Source of the DNA: Catalimonadaceae bacterium JC749
Lineage (GTDB): Bacteria; Bacteroidota; Bacteroidia; Cytophagales; Cyclobacteriaceae
Assembly: GCA_021730635.1 (NCBI GenBank)
Contig: JAJNNC010000012.1
Span: 165,161-229,160, forward strand
DNA length: 64,000 nt
Direction of reading: 5' to 3'
The position numbers and the translations under genes are program-made. This document shows positions 7,196 through 17,084 of the stretch, piece by piece. The notes under the pieces are model-generated. The model did no database searches. It was not told the DNA's origin and saw only the letters and a program-made list of their open reading frames with translations. Positions within the stretch are counted from its first letter, which is position 1. Every line of letters starts with the position of its first letter.

Positions 7196-10100
7196 ATGTA
7201 TTCAAAATTACGATCATCAAAACTCATATGTGCTTTAGCATATTTGATATCTTGGGCTGGATTTAATGTTAACCCATCCCATGCGTATTCTAAAAATACT
7301 GATGAGAAGGTATTTTTTAAATTAAATGCCCCTTATTTACATGTTGTATCCGTTGCCCAACCCATCTCAGGCATGGTTACAGATGAAACAGGAGCACCCT
7401 TACCCGGCGCAACAGTTGTTGTTAAAGGAACCACAAACGGCACAATAACAGATGCTGATGGAAAATTTGTAATTGATGCCGATATGGATGCCATTCTTGA
7501 AATTTCTTATGTAGGATTTTATCGGAAAGAGGTTTCAGTGAACGGGCAATCATCCATAGTGGTCCAACTAGACCCAGATGTTTCGCAATTGAATGAAGTG
7601 GTTGTGGTTGGTTACGGTACGCAAAAAAGGTCAGACGTGACTGGCGCCATTGCTTCTGTTAATAGTGAGAATTTTAACCAGGGTGTGGTGACAAACCCAG
7701 GTGAACTGATGCAGGGTAAATTGGCTGGTGTCAACATTGCCTCAAATAGTGGTGAACCTGGTGCCTCACAGGATGTAATTATTAGGGGTATCGGTAGTTT
7801 GCGTTCAGGAACCCAACCGCTTTACGTAGTCGATGGCTTTTTGCTAGACAATTCCTCTACGGGCATTTCCACCAATCCGCTGAATTTTCTTAACCCCAAT
7901 GATATTGCAAGTATCGATGTACTAAAGGATGCCAGTGCTACAGCAGTATATGGTTCCAGGGCAGCCAATGGGGTTGTCGTAATTACCACAAAAAAAGGAT
8001 ATGGACAAACTCAAATGAATCTTTCATTATCCACCGCTTTATCCTCTGTAGCCAATAGAATAGACGTGTTCAATGCCGATGCTTTTCGTGAACAGGTGGT
8101 TGCCGTGGGTGGAACGTTAGATGACCTTGGGGGAAATACGGATTGGCAAGAAGAATTAACCCAAACAGGTGTATCAAGAAATGTCAATTTCTCTGTGAGC
8201 GGAGCCAATAATGAGAAATTTTCTTATTTCTCATCGGTAGGTTATCAAAATCAAGAAGGAATCTTGAAGAATAGCGAGCTTAAGCGTTATTCAGGAAAAT
8301 TAAATATGAATCAAAAGGCGTTCAATGGTAGGCTAAATATAGATTATAATCTTACAGCTTCCCGTACCGAGAATTTACGCCCGAGTATTACCTCGACCAT
8401 CAGTGATATGATTAGTCTGAACCCGACGGTTCCACCCTATACGGATGGGGTGCCTACCTTACTGCCCACCAATGCCTTAAATCCTTTGACCAGGTATGAT
8501 ATATACAGTGACCTGGCCACTAATCACCGTATTCTGGCGGCCATTTCGCCTTCTGTAGAAATATGGGACGGCCTTACTTATAGGATGAACCTTGGGGTGG
8601 ATTACTCCGCTACAACCAGGGAGCAGCAGTACGAACCCTATACGTTAGTGATCAATGAGTCTGATATTTCTGATGGCTCATTGGATGTTGCCATTAGCTC
8701 CAATACGAATCAACTCATTGAGAATACACTAACTTATCAATGGAACCAGGATGCGCACAACGTTACTGTATTGGCGGGGCATTCTTTCCAAGAATTTTTG
8801 GATGAAACCAGAATAACTTCTTATAAAGGCTTTGCAGATAATAACATTGAACCCAAGTATCAAGACCACACCAGTACAAGTGAATATCCTACTTCGGTAA
8901 ATTCGGCTGCCGTTAAAAACGAGCTGCAATCTTTCTTCGGCAGGCTGAACTATACCTATGCTGATAAATATCTCTTCACAGGTACATTGCGTGCCGACGG
9001 GTCCTCCAAGTTTGGAGAGAATAACAAATATGGTTACTTCCCTTCTTTTGCATTAGGATGGAACATTAGCAAAGAAGGTTTTATGGCCAATTCGGTTTTC
9101 AACAACTTGAAGTTACGTGCAAGCTGGGGCCTGACCGGTAACCAAGAGATTCCCTCCAAGATCACAAAAGCCAGCTATTCAGAAGAGAGATTAATAACAG
9201 GTGCCGGAAGTATCAGTACCTATCCCATTGATACCGATGCCAGTTCATTGGACGGTTATCCATACGGAATTGTATATACACGTTTGGCAAACCCCGATCT
9301 ACAATGGGAGGTATCTTCCCAAATAGATGTAGGAGTTGATTTTTCATTCTTTAACTACCGGTTAAACGGCACATTGGATTATTTCAATAAAAAGTCTTCT
9401 AATATACTTTTGGAAGTGGTTCCTGCCGATCCTGTTGAGCCTACCGCTACTTACTGGACCAATATCCCGGATATGATCATCCAGAATAATGGTGTCGAGT
9501 TAAGTTTGAATTACAGTAGCGACTCACAGCGCGACTTCTCCTATAATATTGGCGGTAATGTAACTTATATTCAGAATAAGGTAGAAGATTCACCCTACTC
9601 GATTTTAGCCACCGGCGCGGCGCAAGGTTCTGGCCAAACGGGTGCAACCATTAATGGCTACGTTAATGGTGAGCCCTTAGGTGCCTTTTATATGTATCAG
9701 TTTGATGGCATTAGTGCTGATGATGGCCAAAGTATATACAGAGACATTAGTGGAGATGGTGAAATATTAGACAATGACCGTTATGTAGTAGGCAGTGCGA
9801 TTCCTAAATTTATCTATGGATATTATGTAAATGTAAAGTACAAAGCTTTTGACCTGGGTCTGAATTTTAATGGTGTAGCAGGAAACAAAGTTTACAATCA
9901 TACGACCATGACCCTGTTCAATAAGGCACAATTGGCCCAGTCTAACAATACCACGGATTTTGCCACCCAGTACCCCAATGAGGCGTTGACCAATGCCAAT
10001 ATCGTATCGACCCGTTATTTGGAGAATGGCTCTTTCTTAAGATTGAATAACGCTACGCTGGCCTATAACTTGCGTCCGGATAGGATCGGGTTGGGGGATG

Positions 10101-10282
10101 CCTTCCAAAATATCAGTTTTTCTTTAACAGCTCAAAACCTGTTTGTCATCACAGATTATTCAGGATTTGACCCTGAAGTCAATACGGGATCTGCTTCGGG
10201 TGGAATCCAAACATTTGGTATTGACCGATTCACCTATCCAAGGGCAAGAACATTCACGATCGGTCTCAATTTGACATTCTAG
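7196..10282 (+). CDS. SusC/RagA family TonB-dependent outer-membrane transporter
   Basis: A 1028-residue transporter. A signal peptide is followed by a carboxypeptidase-D-like domain (about 55-130, ISGMVTDETGAPLPGATVVV), the family signature NEVVVVGYGTQKRSDVTGAI (about 133-152), a plug domain with DASATAVYGSRAANGVVVITTKKG-type ending (about 245-268) and a C-terminal barrel ending in aromatic Phe. It imports a bulky nutrient with the SusD lipoprotein encoded 43 bases downstream, powered by TonB. The substrate is not evident from sequence. The PI-PLC-like gene next door hints at a phospholipid or inositol-containing substrate, but that gene lies beyond a terminator. Confidence 0.96.
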   Translation: MYSKLRSSKLICALAYLISWAGFNVNPSHAYSKNTDEKVFFKLNAPYLHVVSVAQPISGMVTDETGAPLPGATVVVKGTTNGTITDADGKFVIDADMDAILEISYVGFYRKEVSVNGQSSIVVQLDPDVSQLNEVVVVGYGTQKRSDVTGAIASVNSENFNQGVVTNPGELMQGKLAGVNIASNSGEPGASQDVIIRGIGSLRSGTQPLYVVDGFLLDNSSTGISTNPLNFLNPNDIASIDVLKDASATAVYGSRAANGVVVITTKKGYGQTQMNLSLSTALSSVANRIDVFNADAFREQVVAVGGTLDDLGGNTDWQEELTQTGVSRNVNFSVSGANNEKFSYFSSVGYQNQEGILKNSELKRYSGKLNMNQKAFNGRLNIDYNLTASRTENLRPSITSTISDMISLNPTVPPYTDGVPTLLPTNALNPLTRYDIYSDLATNHRILAAISPSVEIWDGLTYRMNLGVDYSATTREQQYEPYTLVINESDISDGSLDVAISSNTNQLIENTLTYQWNQDAHNVTVLAGHSFQEFLDETRITSYKGFADNNIEPKYQDHTSTSEYPTSVNSAAVKNELQSFFGRLNYTYADKYLFTGTLRADGSSKFGENNKYGYFPSFALGWNISKEGFMANSVFNNLKLRASWGLTGNQEIPSKITKASYSEERLITGAGSISTYPIDTDASSLDGYPYGIVYTRLANPDLQWEVSSQIDVGVDFSFFNYRLNGTLDYFNKKSSNILLEVVPADPVEPTATYWTNIPDMIIQNNGVELSLNYSSDSQRDFSYNIGGNVTYIQNKVEDSPYSILATGAAQGSGQTGATINGYVNGEPLGAFYMYQFDGISADDGQSIYRDISGDGEILDNDRYVVGSAIPKFIYGYYVNVKYKAFDLGLNFNGVAGNKVYNHTTMTLFNKAQLAQSNNTTDFATQYPNEALTNANIVSTRYLENGSFLRLNNATLAYNLRPDRIGLGDAFQNISFSLTAQNLFVITDYSGFDPEVNTGSASGGIQTFGIDRFTYPRARTFTIGLNLTF

Positions 10283-10325
10283 AAAGAAAACATACGATTC
10301 TTTTAACATTACGTAGAAAAACAAA

Positions 10326-12074
10326 ATGAAAAATATAAAATTGAACAAAACCCTACCGATCATCGTATTTTTAATCGCCTTTTTCGGTTGTACCAATTTA
10401 GAGGAAGAAATTCTCGATGAGTCTCTGACCGGAACCGGTCAGGCGGAAATTGTAAGTGGGTCCATAGCACCAGTATATGGAATTCTTCGGTCCGGTGTAT
10501 GGTTGCATACTGTTAATTTCGGACTTCAAGAGGTGGCTTCTGATGAAGGCATCCTTCCTTATCGTGGGGGTACGGACTGGTACGATGGTGGTAAGTTCAT
10601 TGCGGTTCACCAGCATCTGATGACTCCTAGTAATAGCTTGGTAGGGGATTCCTGGACATATATAACTTTGTGTTTATCAAGAGCGGTCATAGCCGCGGAA
10701 AGATTAAGCGTGGAAGCTGAAAACGGCAATACCAGAGCCCAAGATGCTTATTACGAAATGGTAGCCATGAAAGCATATCTTAATATGCTGGCACTTGATA
10801 ATTGGGGACTCGTTTTCAAAAAAGAGCGTTCGGATGAAACATCTGAAATTCTAAGGGGACAAAATGCTATTGATTATATTGAAAGCGAACTGTTGTCGGT
10901 TGTGGATATCATCAACAACGATAAAGGTCCGGGTAGGTTAAGCAGAGATGCCGTAAAAGCTTTATTGGCACGTCTCTATTTAAATGCAGCCGTTTATCGC
11001 GATCCATATGGTACCCCTGACTTTAGGAAAGAGGATATGGATAAGGTTATACAATATACCAGCGATATTATTGCGGGGCCTTATTCATTATCGGCCGAAT
11101 ACTTTGATCTGTTCAGTGATGATAACCATAGCAATCCTGAAATAATATTTTCACTTGATCAGAGAGGCATACTTGAAACCGAGCACCAACGATGGGCCTA
11201 TTGGTCCATATCCGGTGATCAGGTGCCAAGACCGGAATTCCCGAACACACGGGGAACAGATGCGGTAGCAGCTACCCCTGATTTTTACCAGACCTGGGTA
11301 GATGCCTATGGCAATGTAGATCCTGCCGATGCCGACGCCCGTTTCTTTAAAGAAAATACGATTATACCCGATGAGCTTAAAGATCTTACCGGGATAACTC
11401 CAGGGAATGATTCAGACCATTATTATTGTGTGGCTGCAGAGGATTTTGAAATTGACAGGGGAATACTTCGTGGTGTTATATGGGGCCCTAGAAAAGATGA
11501 AGGAGGCAATATTTTGACTTGCGACGATGGTACGGTAAGAATATATCCCGTGATCAATAAAAGAACTAGTGGTGCAAATCTGACCTATGTTGACCATACG
11601 CTCAGGGTAGATTTTACGAATGAGGGTAGTTTACATAACACAGGTTACAGATTTTCAAAATATCAATACAGTCATACCGCTCCCAATTGTTGTTCTTATA
11701 GTAGTGTTGATCTTGTCTTGATTCGCCTGGGAGAAATATACTTAATGCGCGCCGAGGCCAAACTCAGAAATGGTGACAATGCCGGTGCATTGGATGATGT
11801 CAATACTTTAAGAACTTCCAGAAATGCCCGGCCTGAACAGTCCCCAGCTGCCTTGACTAATATGGACCTTGATATATTGTTCCGTGAATCGGGATTTGAG
11901 CTGTACTGGGAAGGCTTTAGAAGAAACTATCAAATACGGTTTGGCAAATACGAGGACACCTGGACAGGTAAGACCGATAGCGATGTTAACAAAAGATTGT
12001 TCCCGATTCCTCAACGAGCAGTCGATGGCGCTTCTAGCGAAGAAGGATTTTTAGTGCAAAATCCAGGATATTAA
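10326..12074 (+). CDS. RagB/SusD family nutrient-uptake lipoprotein
   Basis: A 582-residue lipoprotein with lipobox FFGC (Cys22). The helical TPR-rich SusD fold is indicated by MVAMKAYLNMLALDNWG, AVKALLARLYLNAAVY and, towards the end, LIRLGEIYLMRAEAKLRNGDNAGALDDVNTLR, with a typical C-terminus (RLFPIPQRAVD). It forms the surface lid of the SusC transporter and captures substrate. It is co-transcribed with SusC, and the unit ends at the strong terminator 20 bases after its stop. Confidence 0.95.
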   Translation: MKNIKLNKTLPIIVFLIAFFGCTNLEEEILDESLTGTGQAEIVSGSIAPVYGILRSGVWLHTVNFGLQEVASDEGILPYRGGTDWYDGGKFIAVHQHLMTPSNSLVGDSWTYITLCLSRAVIAAERLSVEAENGNTRAQDAYYEMVAMKAYLNMLALDNWGLVFKKERSDETSEILRGQNAIDYIESELLSVVDIINNDKGPGRLSRDAVKALLARLYLNAAVYRDPYGTPDFRKEDMDKVIQYTSDIIAGPYSLSAEYFDLFSDDNHSNPEIIFSLDQRGILETEHQRWAYWSISGDQVPRPEFPNTRGTDAVAATPDFYQTWVDAYGNVDPADADARFFKENTIIPDELKDLTGITPGNDSDHYYCVAAEDFEIDRGILRGVIWGPRKDEGGNILTCDDGTVRIYPVINKRTSGANLTYVDHTLRVDFTNEGSLHNTGYRFSKYQYSHTAPNCCSYSSVDLVLIRLGEIYLMRAEAKLRNGDNAGALDDVNTLRTSRNARPEQSPAALTNMDLDILFRESGFELYWEGFRRNYQIRFGKYEDTWTGKTDSDVNKRLFPIPQRAVDGASSEEGFLVQNPGY

Positions 12075-12093
12075 ACCAAATAAGGACCTGAAT

Positions 12094-12130
12094 GATACGG
12101 CAAGAAATTTTTTTCTTGCCGTATCTTTTT
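12094..12130 (+). terminator. Intrinsic terminator after SusC/SusD
   Basis: GATACGGCAAG (12094-12104) pairs perfectly with CTTGCCGTATC (12115-12125); the flanking AAA/TTT extends the stem to 14 bp with a four-base loop, and five T follow. Its position shows that an ATG at 12092 is not the start of the next gene. Confidence 0.9.
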
Positions 12131-12193
12131 CAATCCTGTTCATTCCACTCAAAATCAATGTATAAGCGCTGCACCACGAATAAAACCAACCCT

Positions 12194-13261
12194 ATGAAAG
12201 CATTATCTACCGTACTGTTACTGATCATTTCCATCATGTTTTTCAGTAATTCAGGGCATAAAATTTCGGAGGAAATTAAGTTGAACCACATCCAGATCAT
12301 TGGCAGTCATAATAGTTATAAGATCGCGATTGAAAGGCCCTTGATGGATTATCTGTTGAAAGAGAATCCTACATTGAGTGGTTTGGAGTATGAACATATT
12401 TCACTATCAGAACAGTTGAATTTGGGACTGCGTGGCTTGGAGTTAGACGTTTTTTATGATCCCGAAGGCGGGCATTACGCTGATCCTAAAGGATTGGACA
12501 TTGTTAAATCTCTGGATGCAGAACCACAACCGTTTGATGTTGAACAAAAGCTGCAATTACCCGGGCTCAAGATTTTTCATGTTCAGGAAATAGATTTCAG
12601 AAGCCATCAACTTCTATTGAAGGATGCCTTAAAGGAATTAAAAAAATGGTCTCAGGCCAATGAAGGACATACGCCAATCATCATTACCATTAACGCCAAG
12701 GACGGCGAAATTCCAAATACCAGAAAGCCACTCCTTTTTACTGCTGAAGCTTTACATAGCATTGATACAGAGATACGGGAGGTGTTCGACGATGAGCGTT
12801 TGATAACGCCAGATATGGTACGAGGCAATTTTGAAACGTTGGAACAAGCAGTGCTCGCCAATGGCTGGCCTTTATTAAGCGAAGTAAAAAACCGGTTTAT
12901 GTTCATTTTGGATGAGGGAGAAGAAAAAACCAATGAATATCTGACTCGTTTTCCGAATTCAAAAGGCGCTGTTTTATTTGTAAATAAAGAAGAAGGAAAT
13001 CCTAATGCTGCTTTTAGGATTATGAATGATCCAATGGAAAATTTTGAGAAGATCAAAAACCTGGTAGCATTAGGATATATGGTTCGAACACGAGCAGATG
13101 CAGATACCAAAGAAGCAAGGGAAAATGATTATAACAGGTTTGAAAAGGCCAAGGCATCGGGTGCCCAAGTTATCACCACAGATTATTACCTACCCAGTAA
13201 ACTTTTTAAATCTGACTATAAAGTTATTTTTGAAAATGGCAGTTACGAAAGAGATATGTGA
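12194..13261 (+). CDS. Exported Ca2+-dependent PI-PLC-like phosphodiesterase
   Basis: A 355-residue protein from ATG 12194; the open frame extends to 12092 but that part is inside the terminator. The signal peptide is MKALSTVLLLIISIMFFSNS. The TIM-barrel phosphodiesterase core shows IQIIGSHNSYK (first catalytic His), LGLRGLELDVFYDPEGGHYADP (acidic metal-binding cluster plus His) and PIIITINAKDG. It resembles the Ca2+-dependent phosphoinositide phospholipase C group (PI-PLC-C1 type). In bacteria the substrates are poorly known; release of inositol phosphates or glycerophosphoryl compounds is plausible. It probably has its own promoter. Confidence 0.8.
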   Translation: MKALSTVLLLIISIMFFSNSGHKISEEIKLNHIQIIGSHNSYKIAIERPLMDYLLKENPTLSGLEYEHISLSEQLNLGLRGLELDVFYDPEGGHYADPKGLDIVKSLDAEPQPFDVEQKLQLPGLKIFHVQEIDFRSHQLLLKDALKELKKWSQANEGHTPIIITINAKDGEIPNTRKPLLFTAEALHSIDTEIREVFDDERLITPDMVRGNFETLEQAVLANGWPLLSEVKNRFMFILDEGEEKTNEYLTRFPNSKGAVLFVNKEEGNPNAAFRIMNDPMENFEKIKNLVALGYMVRTRADADTKEARENDYNRFEKAKASGAQVITTDYYLPSKLFKSDYKVIFENGSYERDM

Positions 13262-14045
13262 ATGTCAGCACTATGTTACGGCTTTTTTTTAGAGATATTT
13301 GGAGAGCATAAAAACTGTGGAGCAGTTTAGCGATCTGAAGCAGAATGCTAACTGCAGCGTTGATGGCAAACCTTACTATCTCCGTGACTTGGTTAGTATC
13401 TTGATAAAAAGATGATTTGCCACTATGACTGCTCAACCAGAAGCACTCTATCAATTCAAAATTCACTTATGGGAATGATTCTTCAATGGTATCCAAACCT
13501 GAAAGTAGAGACCGAAGAATCTAGACAAGCGCCTTGATTATCCCAATGGAATTACACCATATAAGTTTTAATAAAGTGCATAAATAAAAGTGCGAAGGTC
13601 CGAGCAAAATCGTGGCCCCAACGGAGTTGAGGGTGTGATGGCTATGTGGGAGGAATGATATTTTGCTCAAGATTTTTGGCGGTCCGCCGCGCGGAGACTT
13701 TTCATCGATCGCCAGGCGACCCTGTGGAAAAGTCTCAATAAAAATTAGAAAACATGCTATTTTATAGTTCTTGATTTGTCATAAAATCATCAATTTTCTA
13801 TAAACTAGGTTATGCACTACTGTTTAACCTATTTGGTATTACACCATAGTTCATTATACTCTCAATGAAGCTCTTGGGAAATTGACTTGTATCAACCTTT
13901 TCTTAAAAGGCAACGATATTCCTTTGGGTTGTTTGGTTACATTTTGGAATACCGTGCATACTAATGTCAAATCAGTATGATCACCCCGGGACTGATGTAT
14001 TGACTTCAACAGTAAAAAAATCCACCACTCTTAAACTATGAAATC
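13262..14045. other. 784-bp gene-less region with a structured GC-rich block
   Basis: No intact gene. A short + strand reading of about 30 codons around 13308-13400 (VEQFSDLKQNANCSVDGKPYYLRD) could be a remnant but I do not recognise it. From 13602 to 13736 lies a series of inverted repeats, described separately. The remainder up to the lipoprotein start shows nothing clear. Confidence 0.4.
13602..13736. repeat. Cluster of three inverted repeats, possible structured RNA or mobile-element end
   Basis: GAGCAAAAT (13602-13610) pairs with ATTTTGCTC (13660-13668). GGCGGTCCGCC (13678-13688) is a palindrome about a central T. GAGACTTTTC (13694-13703) pairs with GAAAAGTCTC (13727-13736) and encloses TCGCCAGGCGA (13709-13719), itself a 5-bp-stem hairpin. 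The block is GC-rich in an AT-rich spacer. No U-run follows, so it is not a standard terminator. It could be an RNA element, a recombination site or a transposon end. Confidence 0.45.
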
Positions 14046-14831
14046 ATGAGAAATCTAATCGTACTTGGTGTCTTTACTTCAATGTTTTTATGGTCATGTC
14101 AAGATGAAAATCTGGAAACCATTCCTCAACAATCACAAATTGAAGATCAGCTAACGGAAATCAAAGGGCAAAATGTGATTTCGCAAATTACCGTCGGTGA
14201 TGGCACCGTCGTCTTTCTTTCAAACGGAGAAGATATTGCCTTGTTCGAGAGAAACCGTCCTGGTGAAGAGGCTATCCTGAGTCCTGATTTGGTCGGTATG
14301 ACCCTGGAAGAAATCCATCAGGAACTTGCTCCGGGAAAAGCCGTGCCGGCTGAACTCAAGAACCTGCAGGAACGCTTTGAAATTAGTGCGGATGCCTCAG
14401 AGCAGACTCAGAAATATACTCCGGAAGGAGCCAATTTCGGGATTGACAAATCTTCTGATCATGCCAGAACCGAAGATTTGAATGATATCTGGTTCAGAGA
14501 TAATTATTGCAACCCCAGCAGTTATTATAATGGGTATAAAGCTTGTCTGCTCAACAGAAAGAATATATCCACCGACTGGGCCTGGGCCAATTGCTCCCGA
14601 TCCAGAGTCTATGTATACCCTTATCAGGGAGGGCAGATACACCTGAGAGGACAAATCGATGGCAGTACCATGTTTGATGCCGACTTACTGGCAGGATGGG
14701 TCTATAACTACTACATGTATAGTGGTAAAAACTTCTGGGGATGCCGTGTCAACAAAAAGCACTACTACTCCATCACCAATACTGCCGGAGACGGATGGCA
14801 CTGGAGCCTTCGCTCAAATCTGGATTGCTAG
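14046..14831 (+). CDS. Hypothetical lipoprotein with Cys/Tyr/Trp-rich C-terminal domain
   Basis: A 261-residue lipoprotein: SPII signal with lipobox LWSC (Cys18) followed by QDE. Residues 30-125 are polar and perhaps a small beta domain (ITVGDGTVVFLSNGEDIALFER). The C-terminal 105 residues are rich in Tyr, Trp, Asn and Cys; five or so Cys in this exported segment suggest disulfides and a compact secreted fold. I do not recognise a family. It lies upstream of the ECF-associated lipoprotein but no good copy of the shared promoter motif precedes it. Confidence 0.75.
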   Translation: MRNLIVLGVFTSMFLWSCQDENLETIPQQSQIEDQLTEIKGQNVISQITVGDGTVVFLSNGEDIALFERNRPGEEAILSPDLVGMTLEEIHQELAPGKAVPAELKNLQERFEISADASEQTQKYTPEGANFGIDKSSDHARTEDLNDIWFRDNYCNPSSYYNGYKACLLNRKNISTDWAWANCSRSRVYVYPYQGGQIHLRGQIDGSTMFDADLLAGWVYNYYMYSGKNFWGCRVNKKHYYSITNTAGDGWHWSLRSNLDC

Positions 14832-14920
14832 TCAACAGGCCATCGGAGGGGAGCATGCTGAGACTTCAGCCATACTCCATCCTTGTTAATCAATACTAAA
14901 AATCTATCCTGTAAAATCAG

Positions 14921-14961
14921 CCAGGGCGCAACCATCCTGGCCCGGGAGAGTGGCGCCCTGG
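14921..14961 (+). other. Strong hairpin downstream of the lipoprotein gene
   Basis: CCAGGGCGC (14921-14929) pairs perfectly with GCGCCCTGG (14953-14961), a 9-bp GC-rich stem around a 23-base loop, 90 bases after the lipoprotein stop. No T-run follows directly, so it is a weak terminator candidate or an mRNA-stabilising 3' structure. The rest of the 600-bp spacer up to the next gene shows only the ECF-like promoter at 15315. Confidence 0.45.
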
Positions 14962-15314
14962 TGTGAGCAGATCTTCACCTTTTGACCAAACGCAAGTGAG
15001 CGGTGTAGTCCTGTGACTGCATCGCTTTCTTTTTTTTAGTCCCGGCCAGCATTCCGGCTTAGTATATAAACTGAAGATTATATCGTTTTTATGCTATTCA
15101 ATATTATATTTTAAGTATCTCTTATATCATGAAATAATTGGTGCCTTGACCATTTTTTTACAATAATTCTCTTTTCTATATTCAATCAAGCGTTGGACTG
15201 TGATCGGAGCGCATAACGCCCTGTGGCCTTGTTGTCTAATTGGCAAATTGGATAGCAACTGAGCCCCATGTATATCAACCTATCCACCCATCCATATTTT
15301 TCATGGGTGACCCT

Positions 15315-15339
15315 GGTGACCTTCCTGAAAAGTGGCAAC
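15315..15339 (+). promoter_or_regulatory. ECF-type promoter motif, copy 1
   Basis: GGTGAC (15315-15320), 13-base spacer, GGCAAC (15334-15339). One of five copies of this bipartite motif found only between 15.3 and 31.9 kb. It lies about 100 bases before the lipoprotein/outer-membrane-barrel pair. An extra GGTGAC sits at 15306-15311. I infer -35 and -10 elements of the locus-encoded sigma factor. Confidence 0.7.
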
Positions 15340-15437
15340 CCACTGATAGTTGGAAGCAGACGATAGAGAGAAAAATAATCCATGGTAAAATCTAACCTAT
15401 CGCTGGCCTTCTGATGATTGGTGAACAAAAGTTAAAA

Positions 15438-17084
15438 ATGCTACTGATGAAAAATTTACTTTGGCAAGAGGTGGGGCTACCCGCATCGCACGTACTCACA
15501 GCACTCAGGGGACCCTTCCTGATGGTAAGCTTATTCCTTATGTTTATGGTTACTTCCTGTCAAGACGAAGAAGACCCCGGTATAGAAGGATCTTGTCTGA
15601 ACGTCCGCATTGAAAATGCTGAAAACTTAATTGGTGAATCAGGCGCGTCTCTTACCGATCCGCTGGAAGCCTTTGTCTACCGTGTGGAAGGTGGAAAAGA
15701 AGTACCGGTTTCCGGCGTGGAAGTTAGCTGGCAGGTCACCGGCGGCGGAGGCACAGTGAGTCAGCCAACGTCAACCACCGGCAGTAACGGGAGGGCCGCT
15801 ATCCAGTGGTCTTTGGGTTCGGGTACAGACAACCGGCTGACGGCCCGCATCGACAATAAGGTAAAACTGGCCTGCCAGGCAGTAGATGAAGCAGCAATAG
15901 ACGCCACAGCGGTCAGTTTACAGCTGCAAGACATGGCCATCACTCGCGTAGGAGCCAAAGATCCCGCCGGTAAAGTGATCACTTACCGGGCCGACCTGAC
16001 TTTCAGTATCAGCCCCAGTGATTATAACCTGGCCGGTTATACCAAAATATTGAATTTGTCTTTTAACAGCCCGGGTAAATCCAGACAGGATGAACTGATC
16101 ATAAATGAGATTAATGGCAACAAAGCAACGGTTCTCTATGAAGTATTTGCCGACTCTATGGCAGGCGTCGAGGGAGAAACAATACAGGCTACATTCAGGC
16201 TTCCTGACAATGATATTACCAGCGAACCTATACAAAAGGAAGTAAATTACCCTACCATCCAACTCGATTATACAGGTAATACCTTTAATGATGGATCCTA
16301 CTGTAGAGATAATGAGTCTTTCGGGTTTTTTAGTGATACCAAAGAATTTAAAGCGAATTTCAAAAATATTGACCTGAATGCCTATGATTTTACCATTGAA
16401 GGGATTTATCTTTTTCCGGATGGAGACCGGATTCCCTACTCAGTGGCTGTAGATACAACCCAGTTGAATATAGCCTGGTGTACCACCCTGTTGGACGGAA
16501 GCAGCTACCGCTACGAGACAGCCAGATTAGTAGCGCGGAAAAAAGATTTATCAGACGTCATCTTTAGCAATGAAGTAGATACCGTCACCTTTCATCCGCT
16601 GGTCATTGAAGAATTAGTCATTCAGGATGTGGTGGAGAATGGGTGTACCGATGGGAGTGTTTATTTTGGTTTTGATGTGGTCTTAGACAAGGACATCAGC
16701 CTGGCACTTGAAAATTTTGATCTGAAACTGTGGTACCTGGAAGATTCTATCTGGTGGTTCCGGGTCATGGACGAATCCAACAGCCGGATAGAGAACAATG
16801 TCTTATCAACCTATGTCTGTTTGGATGTAGCCCCTTCGGAAATAAAAGAAACCCCGGTTTATGTAGAATTGTACGAAAAAGGCGCTGACCAAAACCTAGA
16901 TAAAATTGTGGCCGTCACGCCGCTGTTTACCCAGAAATTTAGCAGTCAGACCGGAGCCAGACTTAGAAAAGGTAACCAAAAACCGCATAAGGTAAGGGAA
17001 AACCTGAGGCTGCCGCAAGGAGCCACCCCTTCCAGAGTTCATCAAAATGAATCTTCTTCAGCTATAAATCCATGGAAACCATGA
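15438..17084 (+). CDS. Lipoprotein with bacterial Ig-like domain
   Basis: About 548 residues from ATG 15438; 15414 and 15447 are alternatives and the long N-terminus makes the start uncertain. The lipobox is VTSC followed by QDEED. After it comes an Ig-like (Big-1-like) segment: SGVEVSWQVTGGGGTVSQPT followed by GRAAIQWSLGSG. The remaining beta-rich region of about 400 residues is unassigned. The C-terminal tail is basic (RLRKGNQKPHKVRENLRLPQG). Its stop overlaps the start of the next gene in ATGA, so the two are coupled. It is likely surface-exposed or periplasmic and under the ECF-type promoter at 15315. Confidence 0.75.
   Translation: MLLMKNLLWQEVGLPASHVLTALRGPFLMVSLFLMFMVTSCQDEEDPGIEGSCLNVRIENAENLIGESGASLTDPLEAFVYRVEGGKEVPVSGVEVSWQVTGGGGTVSQPTSTTGSNGRAAIQWSLGSGTDNRLTARIDNKVKLACQAVDEAAIDATAVSLQLQDMAITRVGAKDPAGKVITYRADLTFSISPSDYNLAGYTKILNLSFNSPGKSRQDELIINEINGNKATVLYEVFADSMAGVEGETIQATFRLPDNDITSEPIQKEVNYPTIQLDYTGNTFNDGSYCRDNESFGFFSDTKEFKANFKNIDLNAYDFTIEGIYLFPDGDRIPYSVAVDTTQLNIAWCTTLLDGSSYRYETARLVARKKDLSDVIFSNEVDTVTFHPLVIEELVIQDVVENGCTDGSVYFGFDVVLDKDISLALENFDLKLWYLEDSIWWFRVMDESNSRIENNVLSTYVCLDVAPSEIKETPVYVELYEKGADQNLDKIVAVTPLFTQKFSSQTGARLRKGNQKPHKVRENLRLPQGATPSRVHQNESSSAINPWKP

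Noticed and set aside
12092..12193. N-terminal extension of the PI-PLC-like protein from ATG 12092
   Set aside because: The ATG and following codons lie in the SusC/SusD terminator; the signal peptide begins at 12194.
13224..13466. 80-codon minus-strand frame beyond the PI-PLC gene
   Set aside because: It overlaps the end of the PI-PLC gene, has no recognisable motif and lies in a decayed spacer.
13889..13914. A sixth ECF motif before the 14046 lipoprotein
   Set aside because: GGCAAC at 13909 is preceded at the right distance by TATCAA, which matches GGTGAC at only two of six positions.
15186..15428. 80-codon minus-strand frame
   Set aside because: It overlaps the ECF-type promoter copy 1 and has no family resemblance or upstream signal.
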